In this document: positions 26,199 to 36,656 of the stretch, one piece after another | How the letters are laid out: every line of letters begins with the position of its first letter | How positions within the stretch are numbered: position 1 is the first letter of the stretch | Source: Oscillospiraceae bacterium | GTDB lineage: Bacteria; Bacillota; Clostridia; Oscillospirales; Oscillospiraceae | DNA length: 64,000 nucleotides | Assembly (NCBI GenBank): GCA_017542425.1 | Contig: JAFXXH010000069.1 | Span: 1 to 64,000 of the forward strand | Direction: 5' to 3' | Program-made: the position numbers and the translations under genes | Notes under the pieces: model-generated | Seen by the model: only the letters and a program-made list of their open reading frames with translations | The model's database searches: none | Told to the model about the DNA's origin: nothing

Positions 26199-27982
26199 AG
26201 CAGATCCAGTTCAAGAAGCTCCTGTTTCTCCATGCGCCCTATCTGCTCTTCGCCCTGCTGGGCACAAAGCTGGGACAGGCGGTACGGCTCGCCCCCGGCG
26301 CGGACTTCTCCGCCAAAGTCCTGCACATCCTGGATGGCCTGACGGCGGCGTTTCAAAGCATCCTGCCCAGCCTGCACCCCTTGGATCTCTGCGTGGGTCT
26401 CGCGGCGGCGGCGCTGATCCGGCTGGCGGTCTGCCTCAAGGGGAAGAACGCCCGAAAGTTCCGCAAAAATGTGGAATACGGCTCAGCCCGCTGGGGCACG
26501 GCGGAGGACATCGCGCCCTACGTCGATCCCGTCTTTGCCAACAACATCATCCTGACCCAGACGGAGAGCCTTACCATGTGCAGCTGCCCGAAGGACCCCA
26601 AGACGGCGCGGAACAAAAACGTGCTGATCATCGGCGGCTCCGGCAGCGGCAAGACCCGCTTCTGGCTGAAGCCCAACCTGATGCAATGCACGTCGGAAAC
26701 CTACCCCTGTTCCTTTGTCGTCACGGACCCGAAAGGCAGCATCGCCGTGGAGTGCGGAACGCTGCTGCAAAAGCAGGGCTACCGGCTCAGGATTCTCAAC
26801 ACCATCAACTTCCAAAAGTCCATGCACTACAACCCCTTTGCCTACATCCACAGCGAAAAGGACATTTTGAAACTGGTGACAACCCTGATTGCCAACACCA
26901 CAGGCAACGCCAAGTCCGGGGACGACTTCTGGGTCAAAGCGGAAACCCTGCTCTACACGGCGCTGATTGGCTACATCTATTATGAGGGGCATGAGGAGGA
27001 AAAGTGCTTCTCCACCCTGATCGAGATGATCAACGCCATGGAGGTCCACGAGGACGACGAGGAATTCCAGAACAACGTGGACCTGATGTTTGCCGAGCTG
27101 GAACGGAAGAAGCCGGAGCACTTCGCTGTGCGGCAGTATAAGAAGTACAAACTCGCCGCTGGCAAGACCGCGAAAAGCATCCTGATCTCCTGCGGCGCAC
27201 GACTGGCCCCCTTCGACATCCAGGAGCTGCGGGACCTGACGGCCTACGACGAACTGGAGCTGGACACTTTGGGCGACAGGAAAACGGCGCTGTTCCTTAT
27301 CATGTCAGATACGGACGACACCTTCAACTTCCTGATCGCCATGTGCTACAGCCAGCTTTTCAACCTGCTCTGCGAGAAAGCCGACGACGTGTACGGCGGG
27401 CGTCTGCCCGTCCATGTGCGCTGCCTCATCGACGAGGCGGCCAACATCGGCCAGATTCCCAAGCTGGAAAAGCTGGTGGCAACGATCCGCAGCCGGGAGA
27501 TCTCCTGCTGCCTGGTCCTGCAGGCCCAGTCCCAGCTCAAAGCCCTGTACAAAGACAACGCCGACACCATCATCGGCAACATGGACGCCACGATCTTCCT
27601 GGGCGGAAAAGAGCCGACCACACTGAAAGAGCTCTCCGCCGCCCTGGGGAAAGAGACGGTGGACACCTACAACACCGGAGAGAGCCGGGGGCGTGAGGTG
27701 TCCCATTCCTTGAACTATCAAAAGCTGGGCAAGGAGCTGATGAGCATCGACGAACTGGCGGTTCTGGACGGCGGCAAGTGCATCTTGCAGCTCCGGGGCG
27801 TCAGACCCTTCCTGTCCCAAAAGTACGACATCACCAGACACCCACTGTATCGCTGGACTTCCGATTACGACAAACGAAACGCCTTTGACATCTCGCGCTT
27901 TCTGTCCTGCCGCATAAAACTGAAGTCGGACGAAGTGTATCAGGTGTACGAGGTAGATTTGTCCAATCAAGCACCCGTCTGA
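26195..27982 (+). CDS. Type IV coupling protein (VirD4/TraG-like)
   Basis: A 595-aa ATPase that would pass the relaxase-DNA complex to the secretion channel. Two N-terminal membrane segments (about 10-28 and 62-82), Walker A GGSGSGKT (147-154) and Walker B CLIDEAANIG are present; the C-terminal half matches the TraG/TraM-recognition region. Overlaps pcfB by four bases and precedes maff2, the Tn1549-type order. It appears intact and could serve the nested IME if a channel were supplied by another element. Confidence 0.9.
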   Translation: MKQIQFKKLLFLHAPYLLFALLGTKLGQAVRLAPGADFSAKVLHILDGLTAAFQSILPSLHPLDLCVGLAAAALIRLAVCLKGKNARKFRKNVEYGSARWGTAEDIAPYVDPVFANNIILTQTESLTMCSCPKDPKTARNKNVLIIGGSGSGKTRFWLKPNLMQCTSETYPCSFVVTDPKGSIAVECGTLLQKQGYRLRILNTINFQKSMHYNPFAYIHSEKDILKLVTTLIANTTGNAKSGDDFWVKAETLLYTALIGYIYYEGHEEEKCFSTLIEMINAMEVHEDDEEFQNNVDLMFAELERKKPEHFAVRQYKKYKLAAGKTAKSILISCGARLAPFDIQELRDLTAYDELELDTLGDRKTALFLIMSDTDDTFNFLIAMCYSQLFNLLCEKADDVYGGRLPVHVRCLIDEAANIGQIPKLEKLVATIRSREISCCLVLQAQSQLKALYKDNADTIIGNMDATIFLGGKEPTTLKELSAALGKETVDTYNTGESRGREVSHSLNYQKLGKELMSIDELAVLDGGKCILQLRGVRPFLSQKYDITRHPLYRWTSDYDKRNAFDISRFLSCRIKLKSDEVYQVYEVDLSNQAPV

Positions 27983-28051
27983 CTGACGGGGCGTCAGTCC
28001 CATCGTGGGAACAGCGTACCTTCGGAATCTATTTTGGAGGTACTGTTATTT

Positions 28052-28176
28052 ATGGCATTTTTCAATTCCGCAGTAGACGTGCTCCAGACGCTGGTCATCG
28101 CCCTCGGCGCTGGCCTCGGCATTTGGGGCGCAATTAATCTTTTGGAAGGATATGGGAACGACAACCCCGGCGCAAA
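28052..28176 (+). pseudogene. maff2: maff2, 5' part (split by IME)
   Basis: MAFFNSAVDVLQTLVIALGA and on to GNDNPGA is the N-terminal two thirds of the Maff2-family small membrane protein of the ICE mating apparatus. After 28176 the frame runs into foreign sequence and stops (AHVS). The missing end is found in frame at 36503-36595. Joining 28176 to 36505 restores codons GCA AAG TCC CAG. Good ribosome site TTTTGGAGG upstream. Confidence 0.9.
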
Positions 28177-28265
28177 TGCTCATGTGTCGTAAAGAAGCAA
28201 CCCCAGATTGAGCAACGACCGCCATCCCCGCTATTCCGTGAAAACTTTATCTGGAGGATGACGCT

Positions 28266-28628
28266 ATGAGCATCGAACTGGACTACATCAAGGTCGGGGA
28301 CTACTACCTCCCCAATCTGATACTGGATGAGGCGCCCGAACTGCGGCACTTTATTGGCAAATACGCTGACCTGCGGCGCGAGTACCTCAAGGAACACCAA
28401 CTCGCCCTCTGGATGGTACTGGTCAACAACGGAACGGCACTTGACCATCTGCGCGAGATCGAGGACGCGGCGAACGCTCGCCTTGACGCTCTCCTGCCGG
28501 TACTCACCAAGAACGCGGGCGCGACGGAGGTGCTGAAAGCAAGCGACCCGCTGAAATGGGTCGGGCTGATGAACGCTTGCAAGGCGCAGGCGGAGGAAAT
28601 CATCTTTGACGAACTGATTTACATCTGA
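28266..28628 (+). CDS. TnpV family transposon protein
   Basis: A 120-aa protein of the TnpV family (YIKVGDYYLPNL, WVGLMNACKAQAEEI), found with large serine recombinases in Firmicutes elements. Its exact role is unsettled; a recombination accessory role is often suggested. The ATG follows TGGAGGATGACGCT. First gene inside the left end of the IME; full family length. Confidence 0.88.
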   Translation: MSIELDYIKVGDYYLPNLILDEAPELRHFIGKYADLRREYLKEHQLALWMVLVNNGTALDHLREIEDAANARLDALLPVLTKNAGATEVLKASDPLKWVGLMNACKAQAEEIIFDELIYI

Positions 28629-28634
28629 ACTTCA

Positions 28635-28685
28635 AAAACACTTTTGCCCGAATGGTCGCAATTCAGTCCGGGAAAAAGTGTTTTG
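28635..28685 (+). terminator. Hairpin after tnpV
   Basis: AAAACACTTTTGCCCG pairs imperfectly with CCGGGAAAAAGTGTTTT. The following stretch to 29199 has no confident gene: a 61-codon ORF at 28921 lacks a ribosome site. Confidence 0.5.
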
Positions 28686-29199
28686 GGCAAAAAGAAAGGA
28701 GGCGCACGCCCCCTAATTGCTGTATGTGTCTTTCATGGTGAATCGGAACACCCCAAAAACAAGACACAGTAAGGCTTCATGATAAGCTTAAAAAGCTTTT
28801 TCATTTAGCATCACTCCTTTCCCAAACCAAATGGTTTGTAAGCCTTTCGGCCTACGACCATCATAACAAAAAATTGTTTAATTGTCAACAAAAAATATCA
28901 AGCGTCAAAATCAATCTATGTTAAATACGCGAAAAACTACCACTAAACGCGCCGCTATCCATACGGAACAGCGACGTGCCGAACTGCGAACAGAGTACGC
29001 CGTTCCATGTGCGTTTTCACCGTTCCGCACGACCTCATGCGAAACAGTGAAATGCGAAGCCCTCTCCTGTGAGTTGGGCATCATGGACGGCGTTTCTGCT
29101 TGAATCGGCATCATCCAAACTTTACACTCGTAAGCGTACTCGCTCCGCGAAAGCGCGAACGAAGCGCGCCGACAGGCGAACACAAAAGGAGTTTTGAAA

Positions 29200-29418
29200 A
29201 TGAATACGAGAAATGAAATCAAGGCGATCATCGTGCGCGAGGGCATGACCATGAGCGAGATCGTCGAGAAGTTGGCGGAGCAGTACGGGTGGAGCGCCAG
29301 CGTCCCCAACCTTTCGGGGAAACTGCGGCGCGGCTCGCTGCGCTATCAAGAGGCCGTCGAGCTGGCTGACGCGCTGGGCTATGATCTGGTCTGGCAAAAG
29401 CGTAAGGAGCGAAGATGA
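29200..29418 (+). CDS. Small helix-turn-helix-like IME protein
   Basis: A 72-aa protein with pattern MTMSEIVEKLAEQYGWSASV and YQEAVELADALGYDL, resembling a short XRE-like DNA-binding domain. Copies are common in Firmicutes mobile elements and are sometimes mislabelled in databases. AAAGGAG precedes the ATG at 29200; a TTG at 29194 is less well placed. ATGA overlap with tnpW implies coupling. Probably a regulator of the element. Confidence 0.7.
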   Translation: MNTRNEIKAIIVREGMTMSEIVEKLAEQYGWSASVPNLSGKLRRGSLRYQEAVELADALGYDLVWQKRKERR

Positions 29419-29615
29419 GCGACAAGACCCCGCAGAAGGCCACCGGCACCGCCCAACGCGCTCCCGATTGCGTGACCGAGGTGCGCATGGGTAACACGAT
29501 CCTCACCGTGTCCGGCTACTTCAAGGAGAGCGCCACCGAAACCGCCGCTGATAAAATGGCAAGGGCTATCAAAGCAGAAGTGGCCTCGGAGCATCACAGT
29601 TTCAAAAGCGCATGA
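29415..29615 (+). CDS. TnpW family transposon protein
   Basis: A 66-aa protein with the TnpW pattern (DCVTEVRMGNTILTVSGYF, ETAADKMARAI). It is a companion of TnpV in serine-recombinase transposons and of unknown mechanism. Overlaps the preceding HTH gene by four bases. Confidence 0.85.
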   Translation: MSDKTPQKATGTAQRAPDCVTEVRMGNTILTVSGYFKESATETAADKMARAIKAEVASEHHSFKSA

Positions 29616-29685
29616 TGGTAATCAAAACGACAAAATGGTTGGATAATAACAGTGTCGTGGCGGGGTAATTCCCGCCGCGGTCTTA

Positions 29686-30489
29686 TCAATTCTCGGTTAT
29701 ATACTGAGGAAGTTTGTCGATATGCACCTCTGCCTCGGCAAACAGCACCGCCTTTCCCGCGATGCGCACTCTGTTGCCATCCATGGTGCAGTAAAGCGTT
29801 CCACCGCGTTTTGACGCCTGATACGCCTTGATTTCCGCCTTGCCCAAACGCCGCGCCCAAAGTGGAGCAATCATGCAGTGCGTCGAGCCGGTAACGGGGT
29901 CTTCCAGGACATTCAGCTTCGGTGCGAAACAGCGGGATACGCTGTCGGACTTGCTGCCTCGCGCAGTCACGGCGGTCAGCAGACCGTCCAGCCGCGCCAG
30001 CTTGTCCATATCCGGCTTAAGCGACCTAACCGCTTCCTCCGAATCCAGCACCAGCAGCAAATCGCGGTCAAAGAACGCCTCAATCGGCCTGACGCCGAGC
30101 GCCGCTTCCATTTCGTCCGTCACGGGAACAGGCTTTGCCGTGTATGCGGGAAAGTCCATCTCAAGGAGCTCGCCCCTACGCGTGACGGTCAACTCCCCCA
30201 CTTGCGTGTAAAACCGCAGCGTATCTGCATCTTTACAGTAGAAACGGAACAGCGTGAAGGACGTACCCAGCGTGGCGTGGCCGCAAAAGTCGATCTCGCC
30301 GCCCGGCGTAAACCAGCGGAGACGGTAGCCGTCCCTCTCCGGCACCGCGAAAGCGGTTTCGGACAGGTTATTTTCGATTGCGATACTCTGCATCAGCGCG
30401 TCGGCAGGCCATTTGTCCATCACGCAGACCGCTGCGGGATTGCCGTGGAACACCTTGTCGGTAAACGCGTCGACCATGTACTGTTTCAT
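29686..30489 (-). CDS. PhzF family isomerase-like enzyme
   Basis: A 267-aa PhzF-family protein. It has HGNPAAV near the N-terminus, the catalytic-type Glu in NNLSETAF (E44), DFCGHATLG and DPVTGSTHC. The family fold is two-lobed, and members isomerise or epimerise diverse small molecules; most are uncharacterised. It overlaps the threonine-aldolase-like gene by four bases (ATGA), so the two are translated together and likely share a pathway. Slightly shorter than typical family members. Substrate unknown. Confidence 0.85.
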   Translation of the reverse strand: MKQYMVDAFTDKVFHGNPAAVCVMDKWPADALMQSIAIENNLSETAFAVPERDGYRLRWFTPGGEIDFCGHATLGTSFTLFRFYCKDADTLRFYTQVGELTVTRRGELLEMDFPAYTAKPVPVTDEMEAALGVRPIEAFFDRDLLLVLDSEEAVRSLKPDMDKLARLDGLLTAVTARGSKSDSVSRCFAPKLNVLEDPVTGSTHCMIAPLWARRLGKAEIKAYQASKRGGTLYCTMDGNRVRIAGKAVLFAEAEVHIDKLPQYITEN

Positions 30490-31541
30490 TGGTTCATCGT
30501 CTCCTTTTCACCGAGGATGCCCGCCAGCCGCTCCGCATCTTCCAGCCTTGTTGCCCAGCTTGCCGCGAGGCGGACGACAGTATGCGCCTCGTCATACTTT
30601 TCCCAAAAACTGAATTCCACCGACTCCGAAAGGCGCTCCATTTCGTCGTTTGTCAGAACGACAAACACCTGATTGGTGGGCGAGTCGAACGCAAGGCGAT
30701 AGCCCGCTTTCTGAAACGCAAAGCGCAGGGTGTCCGCCGCGCGAAGAGCGGGCTTGCCAATCTCCATGTAAAGCCCGTCTGTGAACAGCGTGTCGAATTG
30801 AAGCCCCAGCAGACGCCCCTTTGCCAGAAGCGCGCCGTGCTGCTTGACGATGGTAAAGAAATGCGGAAGCAGGGTTGGGTCAGGGATGACGACCGCTTCG
30901 CCAAAGAGCGCGCCGCACTTCGTCCCGCCGATATAGAATACGTCGCAAAGCCGCGCGAGGTCAGGCAGCGTCACATCGTTTTCCTCGCAGGCGAGGGCGT
31001 AAGCCAGCCGCGCGCCGTCCACATACAGCGCCATGTGATAGTCGTCGCAGACGGCGCGGATGGCGGTCAGCTCCGCGAGAGAGTAGAGCGTACCATACTC
31101 CGTGGGCTGGGACAGATAGACCATACCCGGCATGACCATGTGCTCACGGTTGCCATCGTGCCAGTAGGTTTCGCAGTATTCCCGGATCTCAGCGGCGTCG
31201 AGCTTGCCCAGCTTGTGCGGAAGGGAGAGCACCTTATGCCCGCCATACTCGATGGCACCCGCCTCATGGACGCTGATGTGTCCGCTCTCTGCGGCAATCA
31301 CGCCCTGATAGGACCTCAGCAGCGCGTCGATCACGGTGGCGTTGGTCTGTGTGCCGCCGACCAGAAAATGCACGGCGGCATCCGGGCAACTACAGGCAGC
31401 ACGAATCTTCTCCCGCGCGTCGGCGGTGTTTTCATCCAAACCGTAGCCGGCGCTTTTTTGCAGGTTCGTTTCGCAGAGACGCTCAATAATGGCAGAGTGT
31501 GCCCCCTCTTGATAGTCCGACGCAAAAGACAGCTTATTCAT
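30486..31541 (-). CDS. Threonine-aldolase-like PLP enzyme
   Basis: A 351-aa fold type I PLP enzyme of the beta-eliminating lyase/threonine aldolase family. Visible are VGGTQTNATV for phosphate binding, DGARLAYA (D175) for the pyridine nitrogen and GGTKCGA with the Schiff-base lysine K208. Members split beta-hydroxy amino acids such as threonine to glycine and an aldehyde, but the exact substrate is not shown. GGAGG precedes the ATG at 31541. First gene of a two-gene operon with PhzF, divergent from lysR. Confidence 0.85.
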   Translation of the reverse strand: MNKLSFASDYQEGAHSAIIERLCETNLQKSAGYGLDENTADAREKIRAACSCPDAAVHFLVGGTQTNATVIDALLRSYQGVIAAESGHISVHEAGAIEYGGHKVLSLPHKLGKLDAAEIREYCETYWHDGNREHMVMPGMVYLSQPTEYGTLYSLAELTAIRAVCDDYHMALYVDGARLAYALACEENDVTLPDLARLCDVFYIGGTKCGALFGEAVVIPDPTLLPHFFTIVKQHGALLAKGRLLGLQFDTLFTDGLYMEIGKPALRAADTLRFAFQKAGYRLAFDSPTNQVFVVLTNDEMERLSESVEFSFWEKYDEAHTVVRLAASWATRLEDAERLAGILGEKETMNQ

Positions 31542-31576
31542 GGCGTTTCCTCCGTTTTCTGGTGTATGTTGAGGCT

Positions 31577-31605
31577 ATCATACCCCAAGTCTTGACATAA
31601 CGCAA
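31577..31605 (-). promoter_or_regulatory. Promoter of the aldolase-PhzF operon
   Basis: Minus-strand -35 TTGCGT (31600-31605), a 17-base spacer and -10 TATGAT (31577-31582). It overlaps the divergent lysR promoter. Confidence 0.7.
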
Positions 31606-31620
31606 ACGGCAGATTATTAT
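31592..31620 (+). promoter_or_regulatory. Promoter of the IME lysR gene
   Basis: TTGACA (31592-31597), a 17-base spacer and TATTAT (31615-31620). The -10 lies inside the left arm of the palindrome at 31610-31638, so bound regulator would block its own promoter. Confidence 0.75.
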
Positions 31621-31638
31621 AATATTCATAATAATCTG
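31610..31638. promoter_or_regulatory. Palindromic operator for the LysR regulator
   Basis: CAGATTATTA and its exact inverse TAATAATCTG are separated by nine bases. Length and A/T-rich arms fit a LysR-type recognition site. The position, over the lysR -10 and next to the aldolase promoter, fits autorepression plus control of the divergent operon. Confidence 0.75.
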
Positions 31639-31658
31639 TTATGGATTGGGGCGAAAAT

Positions 31659-32528
31659 ATGGACAGTGTCAAATGCGAGGCGTTTTTGACCGCCGTTGAC
31701 CACGGCAGTCTGACAGCGGCGGGCGAGCTGTTGGGCTATACCCAGCCAGGAATCACGCGCATGATTCACTCATTGGAGGAAGAATTAGGCTTTCCCCTGT
31801 TGGTTCGTTCCTCAAAGGGCGTTGTTCCTACGGCGAACGGCAGAACTATGATTCCACTTTTCCGCGAAATCGTCCGTACACAGAAAAACGTTGAGGAAGC
31901 GGGCAGCGAGATACGGGGCATCCTGCGGGGCGTGCTGACGGTGGGAAGCTATTACAGCGTGTCGGCAATGCTCCTGCCCGCAGTCCTGAAGCGGTTCGGG
32001 CATGACTACCCCAATGTTCGCGTCAAGCTGCGCGAGGGCGGCAATCAGGAGATGTCGCAATGGCTCACGGAGAAGTCGGTGGATTGCTGCTTTGCGGCAA
32101 AGCCGTCTGAAAATACGGCCTGCGACTGGATACCGCTTCAGGAAGACGAGCTTGTCGCTTGGCTCCCGCACGACCATCCGAGAGCGGCGGACACGGCGTT
32201 TCCCGTCGCCGCGCTGGACGGCGAGCCGTTCATCATCACTATGCCCGATCAGGACACGGACATCGACCGCCTGCTGGCGAAGCACGGGGTCAAGCCGGAC
32301 TTCCGCCTTTCCACGGCGGACGCCTTCACCACCTACTGCATGGTGGAGGCGGGGCTGGGCGTCAGCTTCAACCAGAGGCTGATCTTCCAGAAATGGAAGG
32401 GCAGCGTCGTCGCGCTGCCCTTTGACCCGCCGCAGTATGTTACGCTCGGCATCGCCGTCCCCTCGCTCCGGGAGGCATCGCCCGCGACGAAGAAGTTTAT
32501 AGATTATGTGAGGACGAATATAGCATAA
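31659..32528 (+). CDS. LysR-family transcriptional regulator
   Basis: A 289-aa regulator with an N-terminal winged helix-turn-helix (GSLTAAGELLGYTQPGITRM, about residues 14-35) and a C-terminal co-inducer domain. The start at 31659 fits LysR alignments; an upstream ATG at 31641 would add six residues and overlaps the operator. Divergent from the aldolase-PhzF operon, which it most likely controls in response to a metabolite of that pathway. Confidence 0.9.
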   Translation: MDSVKCEAFLTAVDHGSLTAAGELLGYTQPGITRMIHSLEEELGFPLLVRSSKGVVPTANGRTMIPLFREIVRTQKNVEEAGSEIRGILRGVLTVGSYYSVSAMLLPAVLKRFGHDYPNVRVKLREGGNQEMSQWLTEKSVDCCFAAKPSENTACDWIPLQEDELVAWLPHDHPRAADTAFPVAALDGEPFIITMPDQDTDIDRLLAKHGVKPDFRLSTADAFTTYCMVEAGLGVSFNQRLIFQKWKGSVVALPFDPPQYVTLGIAVPSLREASPATKKFIDYVRTNIA

Positions 32529-32608
32529 GAATATTGGCATATGTTAAGTAAACAGTATCTTGCTTCTCAACTCGAAAGTCTCTATGCATAGCTTGGATTA
32601 TTATACCA

Positions 32609-32644
32609 AGGGCGCACTTATATACATGGTCTGGCGACCATGTA
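32609..32644 (-). other. Candidate oriT of the IME
   Basis: On the minus strand an inverted repeat TACATGGTC/GACCATGTA (32623-32644) is followed by TAAGTGCGCCCT (32609-32620), two bases away. An inverted repeat next to this core is the layout of RSF1010/R1162-type (MobQ) transfer origins. A MobA/MobL relaxase, the matching enzyme class, is encoded 500 bases away. The nick would fall after the final T of the core, near 32609. The palindrome also extends outward to GCGCAC/GTGCGC. Confidence 0.8.
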
Positions 32645-32662
32645 TGTGCGCTCTGCGAGGCG

Positions 32663-32695
32663 AGAGCCGAAACTTCCGATAGTTCCGGCTCTTTT
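32663..32695 (+). terminator. Terminator downstream of lysR
   Basis: AGAGCCG pairs with CGGCTCT, extended by AACT/AGTT across one mismatch, followed by TTT. It separates the cargo from the mobilisation genes. The rest of 32696-32844 shows no gene. Confidence 0.65.
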
Positions 32696-32844
32696 CGTCG
32701 CTGGTGCTCCGTACAAGGGCTGCGCCCTTGCGCCGCTTCGCGGCTATCCTCTTTCCCCCTGCGGGTAACAACAGCATACCACAATCACGACAGTTTTGCC
32801 ATCACCGGCATGACGGTCAATTTTTATCTACAAGGAGGTCAACT

Positions 32845-33141
32845 ATGAATCCCAAACTTGAAAAGCTCCGTGCCGAGCAAGAGCGCGTCCAGCGGGAGCT
32901 GGAACAGGCGCAGCACCAGCAGCAGAGATTGGAAAACCGTCTCAGCTACTTGAGCACCGGCGAGCGCCGCGCAAGAGCGCACCGACTGATTACGCGCGGC
33001 GCTGCCATCGAGAGCATCCTGCCCGCCGTCCAGCCCATGACCGAGCGCGCGTTTTATGAACTCATGGAAACGGTACTGACGCTGCCCGTCGTTCAATCCG
33101 TCATTCAGTCCCGCTTGCCCCAAACAGGCGGTGATCCCTGA
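32845..33141 (+). CDS. DUF3847 protein, relaxase companion
   Basis: A 98-aa protein with an N-terminal coiled coil (KLEKLRAEQERVQRELEQAQ) followed by a conserved basic segment (LSTGERRARAHRLITRGAAI), typical of DUF3847. Such genes precede MobA/MobL relaxases and may act as relaxosome accessory proteins. CAAGGAGG precedes the start at 32845, and its stop overlaps the relaxase ATG. Confidence 0.85.
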   Translation: MNPKLEKLRAEQERVQRELEQAQHQQQRLENRLSYLSTGERRARAHRLITRGAAIESILPAVQPMTERAFYELMETVLTLPVVQSVIQSRLPQTGGDP

Positions 33142-34601
33142 TGGCGCTCTATCACTTCCACGCCGACATCGTGACCCGCTCTGCCGGTTCCTCCGTCGTC
33201 GCGTCCGCCGCCTACCGAGCGGGAGAAAAACTGCACAGCGCGTACTATGGCGAGGACGCCGATTACACCCACAAGGGCGGCGTCCTCTGCGCCGAAATCT
33301 TCTTGCCGCCCAACGCGCCCGCCGAGTACAAAGACCGTGAAACGCTCTGGAACGCCGTCGAGAAAGTGGAGCGAAACCCGAAAGCGCAGCTTGCCTATAC
33401 TTACGACTTCGCCTTGCAGAATGAGCTGACGATTGACGAGAATATCGCGCTGGCGCGGCGCTTTGTCGAGGAACAGTTTTTGAGCCGGGGCATGATCGTC
33501 GATTTTGCCATCCATGCGCCAGACAAGGAGAAAGGCGGCATCCCCAATCCGCACGTCCATCTGCTCTGCCCAATCCGTCCCATCAAAGAAAACGGCAAGT
33601 GGGGCGCGAAGCAGCACCGCGTCTACCGTATGGACGAGCGCGGCGAACGCATCCGCGACGAGAACGGCAAGTACGTTTTCGACGCCGTGCCGACCACCGA
33701 TTGGGGCAAGAAAGAAACGCTCCTGCACTGGCGCGAGGAGTGGGCGAACTACGTTAATCGGGAATTTGCGAAAAAGGGCTTGCCCTGCCGTGTCGATCAC
33801 CGCACGTTGGAGGAACAGGGCATTGACCGCCCGCCGATGCTCCACGAAGGGCCGAACGTCCGGGCAATGGAGGCAAAGGGCATCGCCACCGACAAGGGCG
33901 ACTTCAATCGTTGGGTAAAAGAAACCGGGGTGGCGCTTCAAAAGCTGCGGCAAAAAATCAAAGAGCTGCTGGCGTGGCTCAAGGAAATCAAGGAGGAGCT
34001 GTCCGCGTCAAACGAACCGACGCTGATGGATTACATCAACGATTACTACGACGGGCGCAACGCCGGGGCGTGGAGCAACAAGGCAAAGGTCGGCAACCTC
34101 CAAGCGCGCGCTGACGCCTACAACTTCTTGATGCAACGCAAGCTCTACACCGTGGATGATCTGATTGCCCACACGGACGCGCTTTATCATCATATGGGCG
34201 AGGTCAAGGACTCGAACAATCGGAGGCGGGCGCGCGTCAAGGAGATTGACGAGCTTTTGAGGCAGGCGGAGAACTATCGGGAGTTCAAGCCTGTCTACGA
34301 TCAGATGAACGGCATAAAATTCAAGAAGCGCCGCGAGGCGTTTGCCTCGGAGCACGAACGCGAGCTGGATATGTTTTACATGGCGCGCCGCAAGCTGAAA
34401 CCGTATGCCGCAGACAACAAGCTACCCGTCGCAAGCTGGAAGCAGGAGCGAGCACGGTTACAGCAGGAGATCGCCGTCACCGACGCGCAGCACGCGGAGA
34501 TCTGGCACGAGGTAAAGGAACTGCTCAACATCCAGAAATGCGTCGAGGACGTGAGACGCCAGCAGAGGACGCAGAACAAGGAGCGCGGTATTGACCGCTG
34601 A
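33141..34601 (+). CDS. MobA/MobL-family relaxase (MobQ)
   Basis: A 486-aa relaxase. The N-terminal MobA/MobL domain has ASAAYRAGE (a Tyr near 25 is the likely nucleophile) and the metal-binding HVH at 138-140 with His125 upstream. The C-terminal half is helical and charged (about 250-486). It should nick the oriT at 32609-32644 and pilot the strand through a helper conjugation channel. Its start overlaps the DUF3847 stop by one base. Complete, in contrast to the truncated relaxase of the host ICE. Confidence 0.9.
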   Translation: MALYHFHADIVTRSAGSSVVASAAYRAGEKLHSAYYGEDADYTHKGGVLCAEIFLPPNAPAEYKDRETLWNAVEKVERNPKAQLAYTYDFALQNELTIDENIALARRFVEEQFLSRGMIVDFAIHAPDKEKGGIPNPHVHLLCPIRPIKENGKWGAKQHRVYRMDERGERIRDENGKYVFDAVPTTDWGKKETLLHWREEWANYVNREFAKKGLPCRVDHRTLEEQGIDRPPMLHEGPNVRAMEAKGIATDKGDFNRWVKETGVALQKLRQKIKELLAWLKEIKEELSASNEPTLMDYINDYYDGRNAGAWSNKAKVGNLQARADAYNFLMQRKLYTVDDLIAHTDALYHHMGEVKDSNNRRRARVKEIDELLRQAENYREFKPVYDQMNGIKFKKRREAFASEHERELDMFYMARRKLKPYAADNKLPVASWKQERARLQQEIAVTDAQHAEIWHEVKELLNIQKCVEDVRRQQRTQNKERGIDR

Positions 34602-34706
34602 CAGCATCGTGGTTTGCAAAACGCAATTCATGACGCTTTTCTTTTTGCCGTCACTTGCGATAATCCCATCAATCGAAATTCTGTCATTCTGACAATCATA
34701 AAGAAG

Positions 34707-36405
<1,699 letters not shown>

Positions 36406-36408
36406 ACC

Positions 36409-36445
36409 GACCAAATCCGGCGCGGCGCTGACGCCGGATTTGGTC
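36409..36445 (+). terminator. Hairpin after the serine recombinase
   Basis: A perfect 14-bp stem GACCAAATCCGGCG/CGCCGGATTTGGTC directly after the stop codon. No adjacent T-run; a T7 tract lies 20-30 bases on. Confidence 0.6.
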
Positions 36446-36502
36446 AGGCGATGATGGTACTAATTTTTTTGAGCGGATTTACTTCTTTATCGAACATGAG
36501 CT

Positions 36503-36595
36503 AAGTCCCAGGGCATGAAGCAGCTCATGGCGGGCGGCGGTGTGGCGCTGATTGGCACGCTTTTGGTGCCGCTGCTGTCCGGCCTGTTTGTCTGA
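36503..36595 (+). pseudogene. maff2: maff2, 3' part
   Basis: Codons for KSQGMKQLMAGGGVALIG and on to PLLSGLFV complete the Maff2 protein begun at 28052. It has no start of its own. Precise excision of the IME would restore the gene. It is followed after about 60 bases by the VirB6/TrbL-like gene. Confidence 0.9.
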
Positions 36596-36656
36596 GTCCA
36601 AATCCATACGGGAGGGGTCGCACGGCGGCCCCTCTTTTTGAAAGGGGGGAACTCCA

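Noticed and set aside
28882-29103. ORF of 61-73 codons in the IME upstream of the HTH gene
   Set aside because: No ribosome site, no recognisable motif; left as unassigned.
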